A stretch of 64,000 nucleotides of DNA from contig NZ_MJLT01000012.1 of NCBI RefSeq assembly GCF_001766675.1, positions 310,001-374,000 on the forward strand. Direction: 5' to 3'. Both the position numbers and the translations under genes were made by a program. How positions within the stretch are numbered: position 1 is the first letter of the stretch; each line of letters opens with the position of its first letter. Source of the DNA: Arthrobacter sp. SW1. Its GTDB lineage: Bacteria; Actinomycetota; Actinomycetes; Actinomycetales; Micrococcaceae. Below are positions 25,993-36,300 of this stretch, in pieces. Under the pieces are notes generated by a model. The model was not told the DNA's origin. It saw only the letters and a program-made list of their open reading frames with translations, and made no database searches.

Positions 25993-27036
25993 GTGGCCAC
26001 TGTTGCGCATCCTCGCGTGCCCCTTCGGGAGGATCGACGACGGCGCATGCCCGCCCGCGGTTTGCTGCTCGCTGTGGCGCTGCTCGCCGCCGCCCTTCTC
26101 GCCAGTGTTCTGATCGGCGGCCTGGAATCCAGCCTTGCGGATGTATGGCACGCGGTGATGACGCCGAACGGCTCCGTGGCTGACGTCGCCATCCGCGAAC
26201 TGCGCTGGCCGCGCACGGTCAACGGGCTCGTCGTGGGCGCATGCCTGGGCATCGCCGGGTGCCTGACCCAGGCCCACACCAGGAATCCCATTGCAGACCC
26301 GGGCCTCCTGGGAATCTATTCGGGCGCTGCGCTTGCCGTGGTCGGCGGTTCGCTGGTCGGCGGTGCCGCATTCCAGGCCGCACCGCTCCAGGCTGTGCTC
26401 GCTTTTGCCGGTGCCTTGATTGCGTGCGCGCTTGTGTTTGCCATCGGTTCGGCCAGCCGCCACGGCGTCACCACCGTCACCCTGGTCCTGGCGGGTGCGG
26501 CCGTGACCGCCCTGGCCGGGGGCCTCGTCTCCATGATCGTCCTCAGCAACGATTCGGCCCTGGACACCCTCCGCTTCTGGCAGCTCGGTTCCATCGCCGT
26601 CCGCGGCGGAATGGTGCCGGCCATGCTGCCGTTCCTGCTCGCAGGCCTCTTGCTCGCCGTGATCAACGTCCCTTCCCTTAATGCCCTCGCCTTAGGCGAG
26701 GAGACCGCCGCGTCCTTGGGTGTCGACCTTCGCCGTTCCCGCACCGTGGGAATCGCCGCGATCGCCGTGCTGGCTGCCGTCGCCGTCACCCTGGCGGGGC
26801 CGATCGCCTTCGCCGGATTGCTGGTCCCGCACCTGGCCAGGTGGCTGGTCGGCCTGGATTACCGCTGGCAGTTGCCTGGCAGCGCAGTGCTCGGCTCAGC
26901 CGTCCTGCTCCTCGCGGACACCGCGGGCCGCGTGGTGGCCCGGCCCGGTGAGCTGCCGGTGGGCGTCCTGCTGGCCGTCATGGGTGCTCCGTTCTTCATC
27001 TACCTGGCCCGCCGAAGGAGGCTGGTGTCCCTATGA
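25993..27036 (+). CDS. FecCD-family iron-siderophore ABC permease
   Basis: A 347-residue permease with about ten membrane helices and family motifs LRWPRTVNGLVVGACLGIAG, TRNPIADPGLLG and GPIAFAGLLVPHLARWL. GTG 25993 follows AAAGGG by 6 bases. It forms the translocation pore with the next gene, to which it is joined by an ATGA overlap. Confidence 0.92.
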   Translation: MATVAHPRVPLREDRRRRMPARGLLLAVALLAAALLASVLIGGLESSLADVWHAVMTPNGSVADVAIRELRWPRTVNGLVVGACLGIAGCLTQAHTRNPIADPGLLGIYSGAALAVVGGSLVGGAAFQAAPLQAVLAFAGALIACALVFAIGSASRHGVTTVTLVLAGAAVTALAGGLVSMIVLSNDSALDTLRFWQLGSIAVRGGMVPAMLPFLLAGLLLAVINVPSLNALALGEETAASLGVDLRRSRTVGIAAIAVLAAVAVTLAGPIAFAGLLVPHLARWLVGLDYRWQLPGSAVLGSAVLLLADTAGRVVARPGELPVGVLLAVMGAPFFIYLARRRRLVSL

Positions 27037-28118
27037 GCTCCACGCTTCTCCGTAACGCCAAGGTGGTGCGGCTCGCCGGGGCCTCCGTCATCGTCCGTCC
27101 CCGGGCGCTGTGGGTGGGTGGCGGCGCCTTGCTGCTCCTGCTCCTTTCGGCGCTGGCCCATTTGATGTTCGCCGGCCGGCAGCTCGGGTTGGACGAGGTC
27201 CTGATGGGACTCGCCGACCCGCCCGGCACCCCGCCCCGGCTCATCCTGCAAGTCCAGGACTTCCGCCTTCCGCGCACGGTTGCGGGAGCTTTGGCCGGTG
27301 CCTGTCTGGCGGTCTCCGGCGGACTGACCCAGAACGTCGCCCGCAATCCGCTGGCTACCCCGGAAATCCTGGGTGTGACAGCGGGTGCGTCCCTCGGCGC
27401 AGTGTCGGTCTTGGTTTTGGCCGGCGGCGGTGCGGGTGGTTTGAGCGGTGCCGCCGCTGCGATCGGCTTGCCGTTGGCGGCCGGAACCGGGGCACTCCTG
27501 TTCGGGGGCGGTGTCTTCCTGTTGGCGATCCGCCGCGGGCAGGACGTCCTGGACAGCAACCGCATGGTGCTGGTGGGCCTCGGCGCCACCGCCCTGGCAA
27601 CCAGCCTCGTGACGTGGATACTGACGCTGGGTGATGTCACCAACGCCGCGGCGGCCCTGACCTGGATGACAGGCTCCCTGAACGGGCGGGACTGGGCCGC
27701 CGTCGGTCCGATCATCCTGGTGGCGCTGCCACTGCTGTTGGCGGGCGCGGCCGCCGGCCGCTGGCTGCTCCTGGGTGCTTTCGACGACAACACCGCCCGC
27801 GGCCTGGGCGTCCCGCTGCGGCGAAGCCGCCCCCTGCTTTTGCTGCTGGCCGTGTTGCTGGCTGCGGCGGGTACTGTCATGGCCGGTCCCGTGGCGTTCG
27901 TGGCGATGGTGTGCCCGCTGGCGGCGCGCTGGCTGTGCGGGACAGTGGTCCCGCCCATGGCGGCGACGGCGTTGCTTGGCGCGGCGTTCGTGGTTCTTTC
28001 CGACCTCGTGGCCGGTTTCCTGTTGCCCAACGCGCTGCCGGTGGGAGTTTTGACAACCGTTCTTGGTGCGCCGGTATTGATCGCACTTGTGTTCCGCGCC
28101 CAGAGGAGGACCTCGTGA
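27033..28118 (+). CDS. FecCD-family iron-siderophore ABC permease (second subunit)
   Basis: A 361-residue partner permease with the matching motifs DFRLPRTVAGALAGACLAVSG, ARNPLATPEILGVT and AGPVAFVAMVCPLAARWL. It starts at ATG 27033, overlapping the previous stop, and its own stop overlaps the GTG of the ATPase gene. It pairs with the first permease as a heterodimer, as in FepD/FepG systems. Confidence 0.92.
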   Translation: MSSTLLRNAKVVRLAGASVIVRPRALWVGGGALLLLLLSALAHLMFAGRQLGLDEVLMGLADPPGTPPRLILQVQDFRLPRTVAGALAGACLAVSGGLTQNVARNPLATPEILGVTAGASLGAVSVLVLAGGGAGGLSGAAAAIGLPLAAGTGALLFGGGVFLLAIRRGQDVLDSNRMVLVGLGATALATSLVTWILTLGDVTNAAAALTWMTGSLNGRDWAAVGPIILVALPLLLAGAAAGRWLLLGAFDDNTARGLGVPLRRSRPLLLLLAVLLAAAGTVMAGPVAFVAMVCPLAARWLCGTVVPPMAATALLGAAFVVLSDLVAGFLLPNALPVGVLTTVLGAPVLIALVFRAQRRTS

Positions 28119-29029
28119 ACCACCCCGTCTTGCCCGAGGAAGGTGTCCTGTCCGCAGAAGGCCTGAGCCTTGGTTTCGAGGACCGGGTTGTAGTCCGTGA
28201 ACTGGATCTGACCCTCGAGCGCGGAAGCGTCACCACTATCATCGGCCCCAACGGCTGCGGCAAGTCCACCCTGCTCAAGGGCCTGTCCCGGCTCCTGAAG
28301 CCGGGAGGCGGCCGCGTCCTCCTGGACGGGAAGGATCTCCGTTCCTTTTCCCAGAAGGCCATCGCCCAGCGCATTGCCGTGCTTCCACAGACGCCCATTG
28401 CCCCCGCGGGCCTGACCGTGTCCGAACTGGTCACCCGCGGGCGGCATCCCCGCCAGAAGTGGTACCAGCAGTTTTCCGCCGGTGACGAAGCAGCGGTTGC
28501 CGCCGCCCTTGAGGCCACCGACGTTTCGGACATTGCGCACACGGCCCTCGAGGACCTTTCCGGCGGCCAGCGGCAGCGGGCCTGGATCTCCATGGCACTG
28601 GCGCAGGAGAGCGACATCCTCCTGCTGGACGAACCCACCACGTACCTGGACCTGGCGCACCAAGTGGAGGTCCTGGAACTGGTGCGCCGGCTGAACCGCG
28701 AACTCGGCCGGACCGTGGTGATGGTCCTGCACGATATTTCCTTGGCCGCCCGGTACTCGGACCGCATCGTCGCCATGAAAGACGGCGTCATCGAAGCACA
28801 GGGCAGCCCGTCCGAGGTGGTCACCGAGGAACTGCTCTGGTCCATTTTCGGTCTGCGCGCCCACGTGGTCCAGGAGCCGTCCGAGGGCCGGCCGCACGTC
28901 ATCCCGCTGGGAAATGACGCCGCGGCAACGACGGCGCCCGGACTGCCTCCCGTTGAATCCGGACTTCCCGTCGAACCTGGGATCGCCGGCAAAGCGGCCC
29001 TTCCCGAGTCGTCAGGGTTGACGGCCTGA
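28115..29029 (+). CDS. Iron-siderophore ABC transporter ATPase (FecE/FepC type)
   Basis: A 304-residue ATPase with Walker A GPNGCGKST (44-52), signature LSGGQRQRAWISMAL and Walker B ILLLDEPTTYLD, all intact. GTG 28115 is chosen for its GAGGAGG ribosome site and overlap with the permease stop. The last 40 residues are a Pro/Gly/Ser-rich extension beyond the usual family end, with no known role. It powers ferric-siderophore import. Confidence 0.93.
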   Translation: MNHPVLPEEGVLSAEGLSLGFEDRVVVRELDLTLERGSVTTIIGPNGCGKSTLLKGLSRLLKPGGGRVLLDGKDLRSFSQKAIAQRIAVLPQTPIAPAGLTVSELVTRGRHPRQKWYQQFSAGDEAAVAAALEATDVSDIAHTALEDLSGGQRQRAWISMALAQESDILLLDEPTTYLDLAHQVEVLELVRRLNRELGRTVVMVLHDISLAARYSDRIVAMKDGVIEAQGSPSEVVTEELLWSIFGLRAHVVQEPSEGRPHVIPLGNDAAATTAPGLPPVESGLPVEPGIAGKAALPESSGLTA

Positions 29030-29047
29030 CCCTGACGGCCTGAGCCG

Positions 29048-31312
29048 CTAGGCGGTCAGCGCGCGCCAGAGGAACTGCTGGCTGCGCGCCTGCAGAGCCG
29101 CGGCCTGCCGGTTGTCCGAGGCACCCGCGTGCCCGCCTTCCAGGGTTTCGTGGAACCAGACGTTGCGGATGCCCATGGCCTGCATCCGCGCGGCCATTTT
29201 GCGTGCCTGTACGGGGCCCACCCGGTCATCCGAGGTGGACGTCCAGATGAAGGTTTCCGGGTAATCGACGCCGTCGCGCAGCAGGTGGTACGGCGAGAAG
29301 GTCCGGATGAACTCCCACTGCTCCGGAACATCGGGGTCGCCGTATTCGGCGATCCATGAGTAGCCGGCGGACAGCTTGGTGTAACGGCGCATGTCCAGCA
29401 ACGGCACACCGCAGGACACCGCGGCAAACAGTTCCGGGTACTGCGTAAGCATGTTGCCCACCAGCAGCCCGCCGTTGGAACCGCCCACGCAGCCCAGCCG
29501 CTCACGGCTGGTGACTCCGCGCGCCACCAGGTCCCGGGCCACCGCGGCGAAGTCTTCGTAGGCGCGGTGCCGCTTTTCCTGGAGGGCGGCGCGGTGCCAG
29601 GCCGGACCGTACTCGCCGCCGCCGCGGATGTTCGCCACCACGTACACGCCGCCGCGTGCACCGTCAGCAGTCATGCCGTCCGCAGGGGCTTCGGAGGACG
29701 CCGGAGCGGTGCGCCGCTCCAGCCAGGCCCGGCCGATCGCTCCGCTGTACGCCGGCGTACGCGACACCTCGAATCCGCCGTAGCCGGACAGCTGGGTGGG
29801 GTTGCCGCCGTCGAGCACCAGGTCCTTGGACGCGATCTGGAAGTACGGCACCCGGGTGCCGTCCGCGGACACCGCGAAGTGCTGCTGCACTTCGTAGGCG
29901 GAGTCGTTGAAGAACGACGGCGAGGTCTTGACGACGGCGTGCGTGCTCGCGACGGCGGCCCGCGCCCCGGCAGCGGCTTCGCCCGCCGTGAGCGTGCCCC
30001 GCATCAAGGTGGTGGGTGTGGTGAAGCCGGTGGCCACGAGCCAGAAATCGTTGGCGGCGCCTTCGCTCTCGTCTTCGTCGTCCACGGCATAGGCGTTGAC
30101 GTCATGCAGCGGAGGGCAGGCATCCAGCTGCGTCATGGCCCAGCCGCCCGATCCGCCGCTGGCGTCTTCCGCGGCATGCCTGCCTGCAGCGCCCTTGCGG
30201 GACGGATCGAGCACCAGGATCTTCGAGGAGACGTCGCTGAGCAGGTTCAGGATGAGGAAGTCCCGGGTCCAGCTCCAGGACTGCAGGGAGGTGCGCTCGT
30301 CGGGAGTGAACAGCACCGTGAATTCCCGGGCTCCGCCGAGGTACCCTTCGAGCTCGGCGGCCAGCAGGCATCCGGCCGGGAACACGGCGTCGGCGGCTGC
30401 TCCGCCATCCACGGAGGCACCGGGAACGGCCCAGTCCTGGCGGGGCCGGAACAGCAGCCACTGGCGGTGGGTGCTGATGTTGACGTCGGTGGGGACCTCG
30501 ATTTCGAGCCAGCCGCCGTCGCGCTGCAGGTAGGTGCGCTGGTTGAAGAAGTCGATCCAGTCCACGGCGAAGGTGCGCTCGAAACCGGGCGTGGAATCGT
30601 GCGCCACCAGGGCCATCATGTGGTCTTCGGGGATCTCGAAGATGCGCTCGGCCTGGTCCAGGCTCTGGCCGCGGGACAGCTTCACGCCGGTGCGGGCGTA
30701 GGAGGACGTGGTCTTCGGCAGCTCTCCCGCGGTGCTTGCGACCAGGAGGGTGTCGGCGTCGAGCCAGCCCACGTTGCCCTTGGCCACCGGAAGGTCGAAG
30801 CCGCCGTCCGCGGGATCCACGAAGCGGCGCTGTTCGACGTCGAACTCGCGGTAGCGGTTGGCGTCGCCGCCGTCGGGGGAGAGGGAGACCATGGCCAGGC
30901 GGTACGGTTCGCCCTCGGCCGGGCGCAGGAACGTAGCCCCGTGGAAAACCCACTCTTCGCCTTCCTCGGCGGCCAGTGCGTCGACGTCCAGCAGCACGTC
31001 CCATTCGGGTGCCTCGCTGAGGTAGCTCTCCCAGGTGGTGCGGCGCCACAGGCCCTTGGGGTTCTGCTTGTCGCGCCAGAAGTTGTAGTAGTGCCCGCCG
31101 CGCTTGGTGACCATGGCGATCCGGTCCGTGGAGTCCAGCACCTCGAGGATCCCGGCTTCCAAGGCCGCGAAATCCGCGTCATCCAGCAGTTCTTCCGTAC
31201 GGGCGTTCTGTTCCCGGACCCACGCCAGCTGCTCCTCGCCGTGGATGTCCTCAAGCCAGATGTTCTCGTCAACGGGTTCCGGAGCGATGCCCCCGGCAGC
31301 TGTGGTGGTCAT
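29048..31312 (-). CDS. Prolyl oligopeptidase family (S9) serine peptidase
   Basis: A 754-residue S9A-type enzyme. The N-terminal two thirds form the beta-propeller. The C-terminal alpha/beta-hydrolase carries GGSNGG with Ser612, the Asp in STSDDRVGP and the His in EGGHAGASD. It cleaves short proline-containing peptides. No signal peptide is visible, so it is cytoplasmic. The start is supported by TACGAT six bases before ATG 31312 (leaderless). It converges on the siderophore ATPase gene and is divergent from the FAD/NAD(P) protein. Confidence 0.92.
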   Translation of the reverse strand: MTTTAAGGIAPEPVDENIWLEDIHGEEQLAWVREQNARTEELLDDADFAALEAGILEVLDSTDRIAMVTKRGGHYYNFWRDKQNPKGLWRRTTWESYLSEAPEWDVLLDVDALAAEEGEEWVFHGATFLRPAEGEPYRLAMVSLSPDGGDANRYREFDVEQRRFVDPADGGFDLPVAKGNVGWLDADTLLVASTAGELPKTTSSYARTGVKLSRGQSLDQAERIFEIPEDHMMALVAHDSTPGFERTFAVDWIDFFNQRTYLQRDGGWLEIEVPTDVNISTHRQWLLFRPRQDWAVPGASVDGGAAADAVFPAGCLLAAELEGYLGGAREFTVLFTPDERTSLQSWSWTRDFLILNLLSDVSSKILVLDPSRKGAAGRHAAEDASGGSGGWAMTQLDACPPLHDVNAYAVDDEDESEGAANDFWLVATGFTTPTTLMRGTLTAGEAAAGARAAVASTHAVVKTSPSFFNDSAYEVQQHFAVSADGTRVPYFQIASKDLVLDGGNPTQLSGYGGFEVSRTPAYSGAIGRAWLERRTAPASSEAPADGMTADGARGGVYVVANIRGGGEYGPAWHRAALQEKRHRAYEDFAAVARDLVARGVTSRERLGCVGGSNGGLLVGNMLTQYPELFAAVSCGVPLLDMRRYTKLSAGYSWIAEYGDPDVPEQWEFIRTFSPYHLLRDGVDYPETFIWTSTSDDRVGPVQARKMAARMQAMGIRNVWFHETLEGGHAGASDNRQAAALQARSQQFLWRALTA

Positions 31313-31318
31313 TGCCCC

Positions 31319-31324
31319 ATCGTA
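31319..31324 (-). promoter_or_regulatory. Leaderless-type -10 box of the S9 peptidase gene
   Basis: TACGAT on the minus strand is followed by six bases and ATG 31312, with no ribosome site between. Confidence 0.55.
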
Positions 31325-31362
31325 GGCGGGCCCTCCGACAAGGAAGCAAGTCCCGGTGAAAG

Positions 31363-31368
31363 TAAGCT
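31363..31368 (+). promoter_or_regulatory. Leaderless-type -10 box of the FAD/NAD(P)-binding protein gene
   Basis: TAAGCT is followed by six bases and GTG 31375. Only 38 bases separate it from the opposing -10 box of the S9 peptidase gene, so the two promoters must share their -35 regions. Confidence 0.55.
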
Positions 31369-31374
31369 TGGGCG

Positions 31375-33312
31375 GTGGGCAATTCGCAAAGGACCAAGGT
31401 TGTAGTGATCGGCGCAGGGCCCCGCGGCACCAGCGTCCTGGAGCGGCTGCTCGCCAATTGGGCGGCCTCGGCGCCGTCCGGCCGCACCCTGCAGATCGAC
31501 GTCGTTGACCCTTTCCCGGCCGGACCGGGCAGGGTCTGGCAGCCCGGCCAGTCGCGGCTGTACCTGATGAACACGCAGTCCTTTTACCCCACGCTGATCC
31601 CCGAAGACCCCGCCCTTGCCGCCCCGCTGGCCGGCGGCAGCTTTGACCGCTGGAGGGAAAAGCGCCGCGGCGACGGCCACGGCCTCGGCCCCGAGGAACA
31701 GGCCGAACTCGCGGAGCTGTGCTCCGGCGACTTCCCCAGCCGCGCCATCTACGGGCGGTACCTCAGCGAAACGCTCGCGGAACTGTTGGACCGCACGCCG
31801 GACGGCGTCGAACCCGTCTTCCACCGCAACACCGCCGCATCGGTGCGGAAGAACGCGGACGGAACGTTCGACGTCGAACTCGACTCCGGGGAGCACCTCA
31901 CCGCCGACGCCGTGGTCCTGGCCCTCGGGCACCTTGAGTCGCAGCTGAACGCAGAGCAGCGTTCCTTTGCCGAAGCCGCCGTCGGCCTGGACCTGCTGTA
32001 CCTGCCGCCCGCCGCGCCGGCCGACGTCGACTGGTCCCTGGTGCCGGACGGCGAGCCGGTGCTGGTCCGCGGCATGGGCCTGAACTTCTTCGACGTCATG
32101 GTGCAGTTGAGCGTGGGCCGCGGCGGGCGCTTCGAGGCTGCGGAGGACGGCCCGGGCACCCTGCGCTACGTCCCCTCCGGCCGGGAGCCCAAGATCATCG
32201 CGGCGTCCCGGCGCGGCACCCCGTACCGGGCGAAGGCGGGACTGGACGGCTACTACCCGAAGTCCATCCGGCTCCGCTACCTGAGCGAGGAAGCGCTGGA
32301 GCGTTTCACCGCAGCGGGGATCCGCCCCGGCTTCGACCACGACCTCTGGCCCCTGCTCCACCGCGACACCCTGGGGGCCTACTACTCCACGCTCGCCAAG
32401 GCCCAGCCCGCGGCCGTCAGCGATGCGGAGGAATTCCTCGAAGCACTCGAGGACGCCCTGCAGCCGCACGCCCACGCCGCCGGCAGCTGGGAGAAACGCG
32501 TAGCGGAACTGGTGGACAAGCACGTGGCGGCCCCGCGCCGCCTCGATCTGCCGGGCCTCGCCGCACCCCTGGCCGGACGTTCCTTTGCCGATCGCCGGGA
32601 GCTGGCTGCCGCCGTCGTGGAATACCTCGACGACGACGCCCGCCGCTCCGCCCTCGGCGAGGCGGACCCCATGAAAATGGCGATCGGTGCCCTGCACACC
32701 GGCCGTGCCGTGCTGAAAAGCGTAGTGGCCGACGGCGGCATCACCGATGAATCCTGGCTCGCCGAACTGCGCGGCTGGTTCGAGTCCTTCGTCGAGGGGC
32801 TGGCCAGCGGCCCGCCCGCTCTCCGCATCGAGCAGCTCGCCGCCCTGGCGCGCGCCGGCGTCGTCAGCTTCACCGGTCCCGACCCGCGCTTCAGCGTGGA
32901 CCGCGCACGGAAGGTCTTCTCGGCGTCGTCCCCCTGGGTGGGCGGCGCACCCGCCACGGCGAAGACGCTCATCGAGGCACTGGCCCCCGCCAACCGGGTG
33001 GGCACCACCGCGTCGCCGCTCATGCGGCAGCTGCTGGCCGACGGCCTGGTGCGCCCCAAGGTGATGATGGGCGGCGAGGGCAGCCCGGTCCAGGCCACCG
33101 GGCTGGACGTCGAGCCGCATCCGTACCGCGCCGTGGGTGCCAATGGCTCGGTGACCGGCCGCCTTTACGTGCTGGGGCTGCAGTTGTCCGCCAACCAGTG
33201 GGGCACGGCCATCGCCGCGGAGGCCGTTCCGGCGGACGGCCCGGCATACCGCAGCGGGCAACGGACCCTGCGGGACGCCGACGAAATCGCCCGGGACATC
33301 CTGTCGCTCTAA
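31375..33312 (+). CDS. FAD/NAD(P)-binding protein (FAD_NAD_binding_9 type)
   Basis: A 645-residue protein with an N-terminal dinucleotide motif VVVIGAGPRGTSVLERLL, followed by the PFPAGPGRVWQPGQ segment and a second loop ALGHLESQL. This matches large actinobacterial FAD/NAD(P)-binding proteins with no defined substrate; ornithine/lysine N-hydroxylases are distant relatives, so a link to siderophore synthesis is possible but unproven. The GTG start is supported by the leaderless promoter. A 17-bp hairpin follows the stop. Confidence 0.8.
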   Translation: MGNSQRTKVVVIGAGPRGTSVLERLLANWAASAPSGRTLQIDVVDPFPAGPGRVWQPGQSRLYLMNTQSFYPTLIPEDPALAAPLAGGSFDRWREKRRGDGHGLGPEEQAELAELCSGDFPSRAIYGRYLSETLAELLDRTPDGVEPVFHRNTAASVRKNADGTFDVELDSGEHLTADAVVLALGHLESQLNAEQRSFAEAAVGLDLLYLPPAAPADVDWSLVPDGEPVLVRGMGLNFFDVMVQLSVGRGGRFEAAEDGPGTLRYVPSGREPKIIAASRRGTPYRAKAGLDGYYPKSIRLRYLSEEALERFTAAGIRPGFDHDLWPLLHRDTLGAYYSTLAKAQPAAVSDAEEFLEALEDALQPHAHAAGSWEKRVAELVDKHVAAPRRLDLPGLAAPLAGRSFADRRELAAAVVEYLDDDARRSALGEADPMKMAIGALHTGRAVLKSVVADGGITDESWLAELRGWFESFVEGLASGPPALRIEQLAALARAGVVSFTGPDPRFSVDRARKVFSASSPWVGGAPATAKTLIEALAPANRVGTTASPLMRQLLADGLVRPKVMMGGEGSPVQATGLDVEPHPYRAVGANGSVTGRLYVLGLQLSANQWGTAIAAEAVPADGPAYRSGQRTLRDADEIARDILSL

Positions 33313-33332
33313 ACGGCGCCGCGGCTTAAACG

Positions 33333-33371
33333 GGACATGCCCTCCCTTCGTTCTGAAGGGAGGGCATGTCC
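33333..33371. terminator. Bidirectional terminator hairpin
   Basis: Exact 17-base arms surround a 5-base loop at a convergent junction, 20 bases after one stop and 18 bases after the other. CTGTCTTGTT follows on the plus strand. Confidence 0.85.
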
Positions 33372-33389
33372 TGTCTTGTTAAGGGGCTG

Positions 33390-36300
33390 TCAGCCCTTCA
33401 GGCACTTCTGGTATTCGATCCAGGCAATCGCGTACCGGATCCAGCCGATGAAGTCGTACCACTTGGTGGGCGGAACCGGGGCGGTGCACTTCGGCGGCAG
33501 CGGTGCGGCCACCTTGACGGCGGTCTTCACCACGGTCCCGGATTCGACGGCGGTCAGCACCAGGGTGCCCGTGCCCGCGGCAGCGGACGCCGGAACCTGG
33601 AGGTTCACCGTGGCGGCACCGCCGCTCACCGGAACCGAACCGAGCTGCGTTGCCACGCCCTTCGCGTCCGTGAACACCGCGGTGAGCGACGTGTTCACCG
33701 GGCTGCCGAGCGAGGTGAGGTCCAGCTTGGAGACGGCCAGCGCCATGGTGTCCCCGCCCTTGACTTCGTCGGCGGTGGTGTTGACCACGGCCACCGAGCG
33801 GCGGGCGAAGTCCGGCGAGACCGGCTTGTGGTTCTGCAGGTACTTGATCCAGGCATCCCGGTCCACGAGTCCGCTGTCCCGGGTGTCGGCGCCTTCCTTG
33901 AAGATGCGGAAGTTGTCGCCGCCGCCGGCCAGGAAGCTGAAGGTGCCGACCCGGTAGGACTTCGCGGGGTCGATCAGTTCGCCGCCCACCCGGATGGAGG
34001 TGACGCGGTCACCCGCCGGCCGTGCAGCATCGTAGCTGTAGTTGACGTTCTTGGACAGGCCCAGCTGCAGGTACGGGCGGCTGGGAACCGTGCCGTCCGG
34101 GTTGGTCTGCCACTGCTGCTCCAGGAGCGTCTTGAACTGGGCACCGGTCAGGGAGGTGGTCCAGAGGTTGTTCACGAACGGCAGCACCGCGTTGGCCTCT
34201 GCGTAGGTGATGGTTCCGTCCGGTGCGTAGTACAGCTCGTTGCGCAGGCCGCCCGGGTTCACGACGCCGATCTCTGCTCCGCCCAGCTCCGGCGCCTTGA
34301 GCGTGTCCACAAGGGAGTCCGCCACGAGGTTGCCCAGGGTGGATTCGCTCGAACGGTCGTCGCGCTTGGGTGCGCCGCCCGCGGGATCCGGCGTGAACGC
34401 CGTCGTGATATCCGCGGTGACCGTGCCCACCGGCTGGTTCCCGACGACGGCGGCCTCGGCAAGTGCCTTCTCCACGATCGTCTTCACCTGGGCCACCCGC
34501 GGGTACGTTGCGGACAGATCGGTGGTGATGCGCTTGACGTTGGACGCCGTGAACGCGGTGACGGCCTTGCTGGCGGCGTCAACGGTCAGGGTGATGCGGC
34601 CGATGTTCTCGCCGTAGTTGCCGGTCTGCACGATGGGACGGGTCTTGCCGGTGGGCTGGCCGTCGGCGCCGTACACAGGGGCTTCCCAGGCGTATTCCTT
34701 GTGGGTGTGGCCGGTGAAGATGGCGGCCACGTCCGGACTGGTTTCCTTGACCAGCTTGGCGAAGGGGCCGCCGGCGGCGACTTCCTGCTCCAAGGTGGCG
34801 CCTTCGGGCGTTCCGGCACCGGCGCCGTCGTGGTTTTCCACGACGATCACGTCGGCGAGCTTCTCCGCCTTGATCTTCGCGGCAACGCGGTTGATCGCGT
34901 CCACGGGATCGCCGAACTCAAGGTCCGCCACGCCGGCAGGGGACACCAGGGTGGGCACTTCCTGGGTCACGGTGCCGATCACGGCCACCTTGATCCCGTC
35001 CATGTCCAGCACGGTGTACTCCGGCAGGACCGGGGTGGTGGTGCCCTTCTGGTACACGTTGGCACCGAGCATCGGGAACTTCGCGTTGCTGCCGCCCGCG
35101 ATGACGCGGTCCCGCAGGTCCGGCCAGCCGCCGTCGAACTCGTGGTTGCCCACGGCGGAGGCCTTCAGTTCGAGCGCGTTCAGCACGTCGATGGTGGGCT
35201 GGTCCTTCGCAACGGCGGAGGCGAACAGGGAGGCACCGATGTTGTCGCCGGCCGAAATGAAGGCGGTGGGGCCGGTGGCCTCGGCACGGAGCTTTTCGAT
35301 GGTGCTCGCGAACAGGGCCGTGTTGGAGTCGATGCGGCCGTGGAAGTCGTTGATTCCCAGGAACTGCAGGTCAACGCTCACCGGCGTCTCCGCCACGGGC
35401 AGGTTCAGGCCCACCAGTACGGGATCGTGGTCGCTGGCGCGGAATTCGTCCGCCACGTAGTAGTTGCCCACATTGCTGTTATAGCGGCTGTACTCCAGTG
35501 CCACCGACTCCACGGAGTTGATGTTCCAGATATCGGTTCCGGTCACGGTGGCCTTGGCTGCCGGGGAGGCCAGGACGTGGTCCAGGGAACCCACCATGCC
35601 GCCGAAGAGGTACGAGTGCTTCCCGGTGCCGGACTCGAGGTCGGTGTATCCCGCGTCGCTGAGGACCTTGATGGGATCCTCCTGCGAGTACGCGTTGAAA
35701 TCACCGATCAGGAACACCTTGTCCGTGCCCTTGGCGGCCTGCAAATCGTTGGCGAAGGCCAGCAGGGACTGGGCCTGCTTGGTGCGGGCGAGGTTGGAGG
35801 CGCCCTGGCCCTTGTCGGTGTCGTCCGGAGTGGCGGCGGAGCCCTTGGACTTGAAGTGGTTCACGATCGCGATGAACTTCTTGTCGTCCGCGGCGCCTAC
35901 CGGCTTGAACACTTGGGCCAGCGGCTTGCGGGCGCTGGCGAAGGCCACCGTGTCATTGTGGATGATCGACTCACCGATCGGTTCGGCAACCGCCTTCTTG
36001 TAGATGAATGCGGTGCGGATCATGTCCTCGTCGCTGAGCGGCGGGGCGTTGGCGGGGGAGCGCACGTAGTCCCACACACCCGGGGTCTTGACGTTGAGGG
36101 CCTCCACCAGCTTGGCCAGTGCATCGTCCCGGTCCTTGCCGAACTGTGCGGAGTTCTCGATTTCCTCGAGGGACACGACGTCGGCACCGGCCTTGGTGAT
36201 GGCGGCGACGATCTTGGCCTGCTGGCGCTCGAAGTTCTCCGCATTCGCGGCACCGCGGGCGTTGCAGCCGTCCTTGACCGTGATGGGGTTGCCGTCCCGG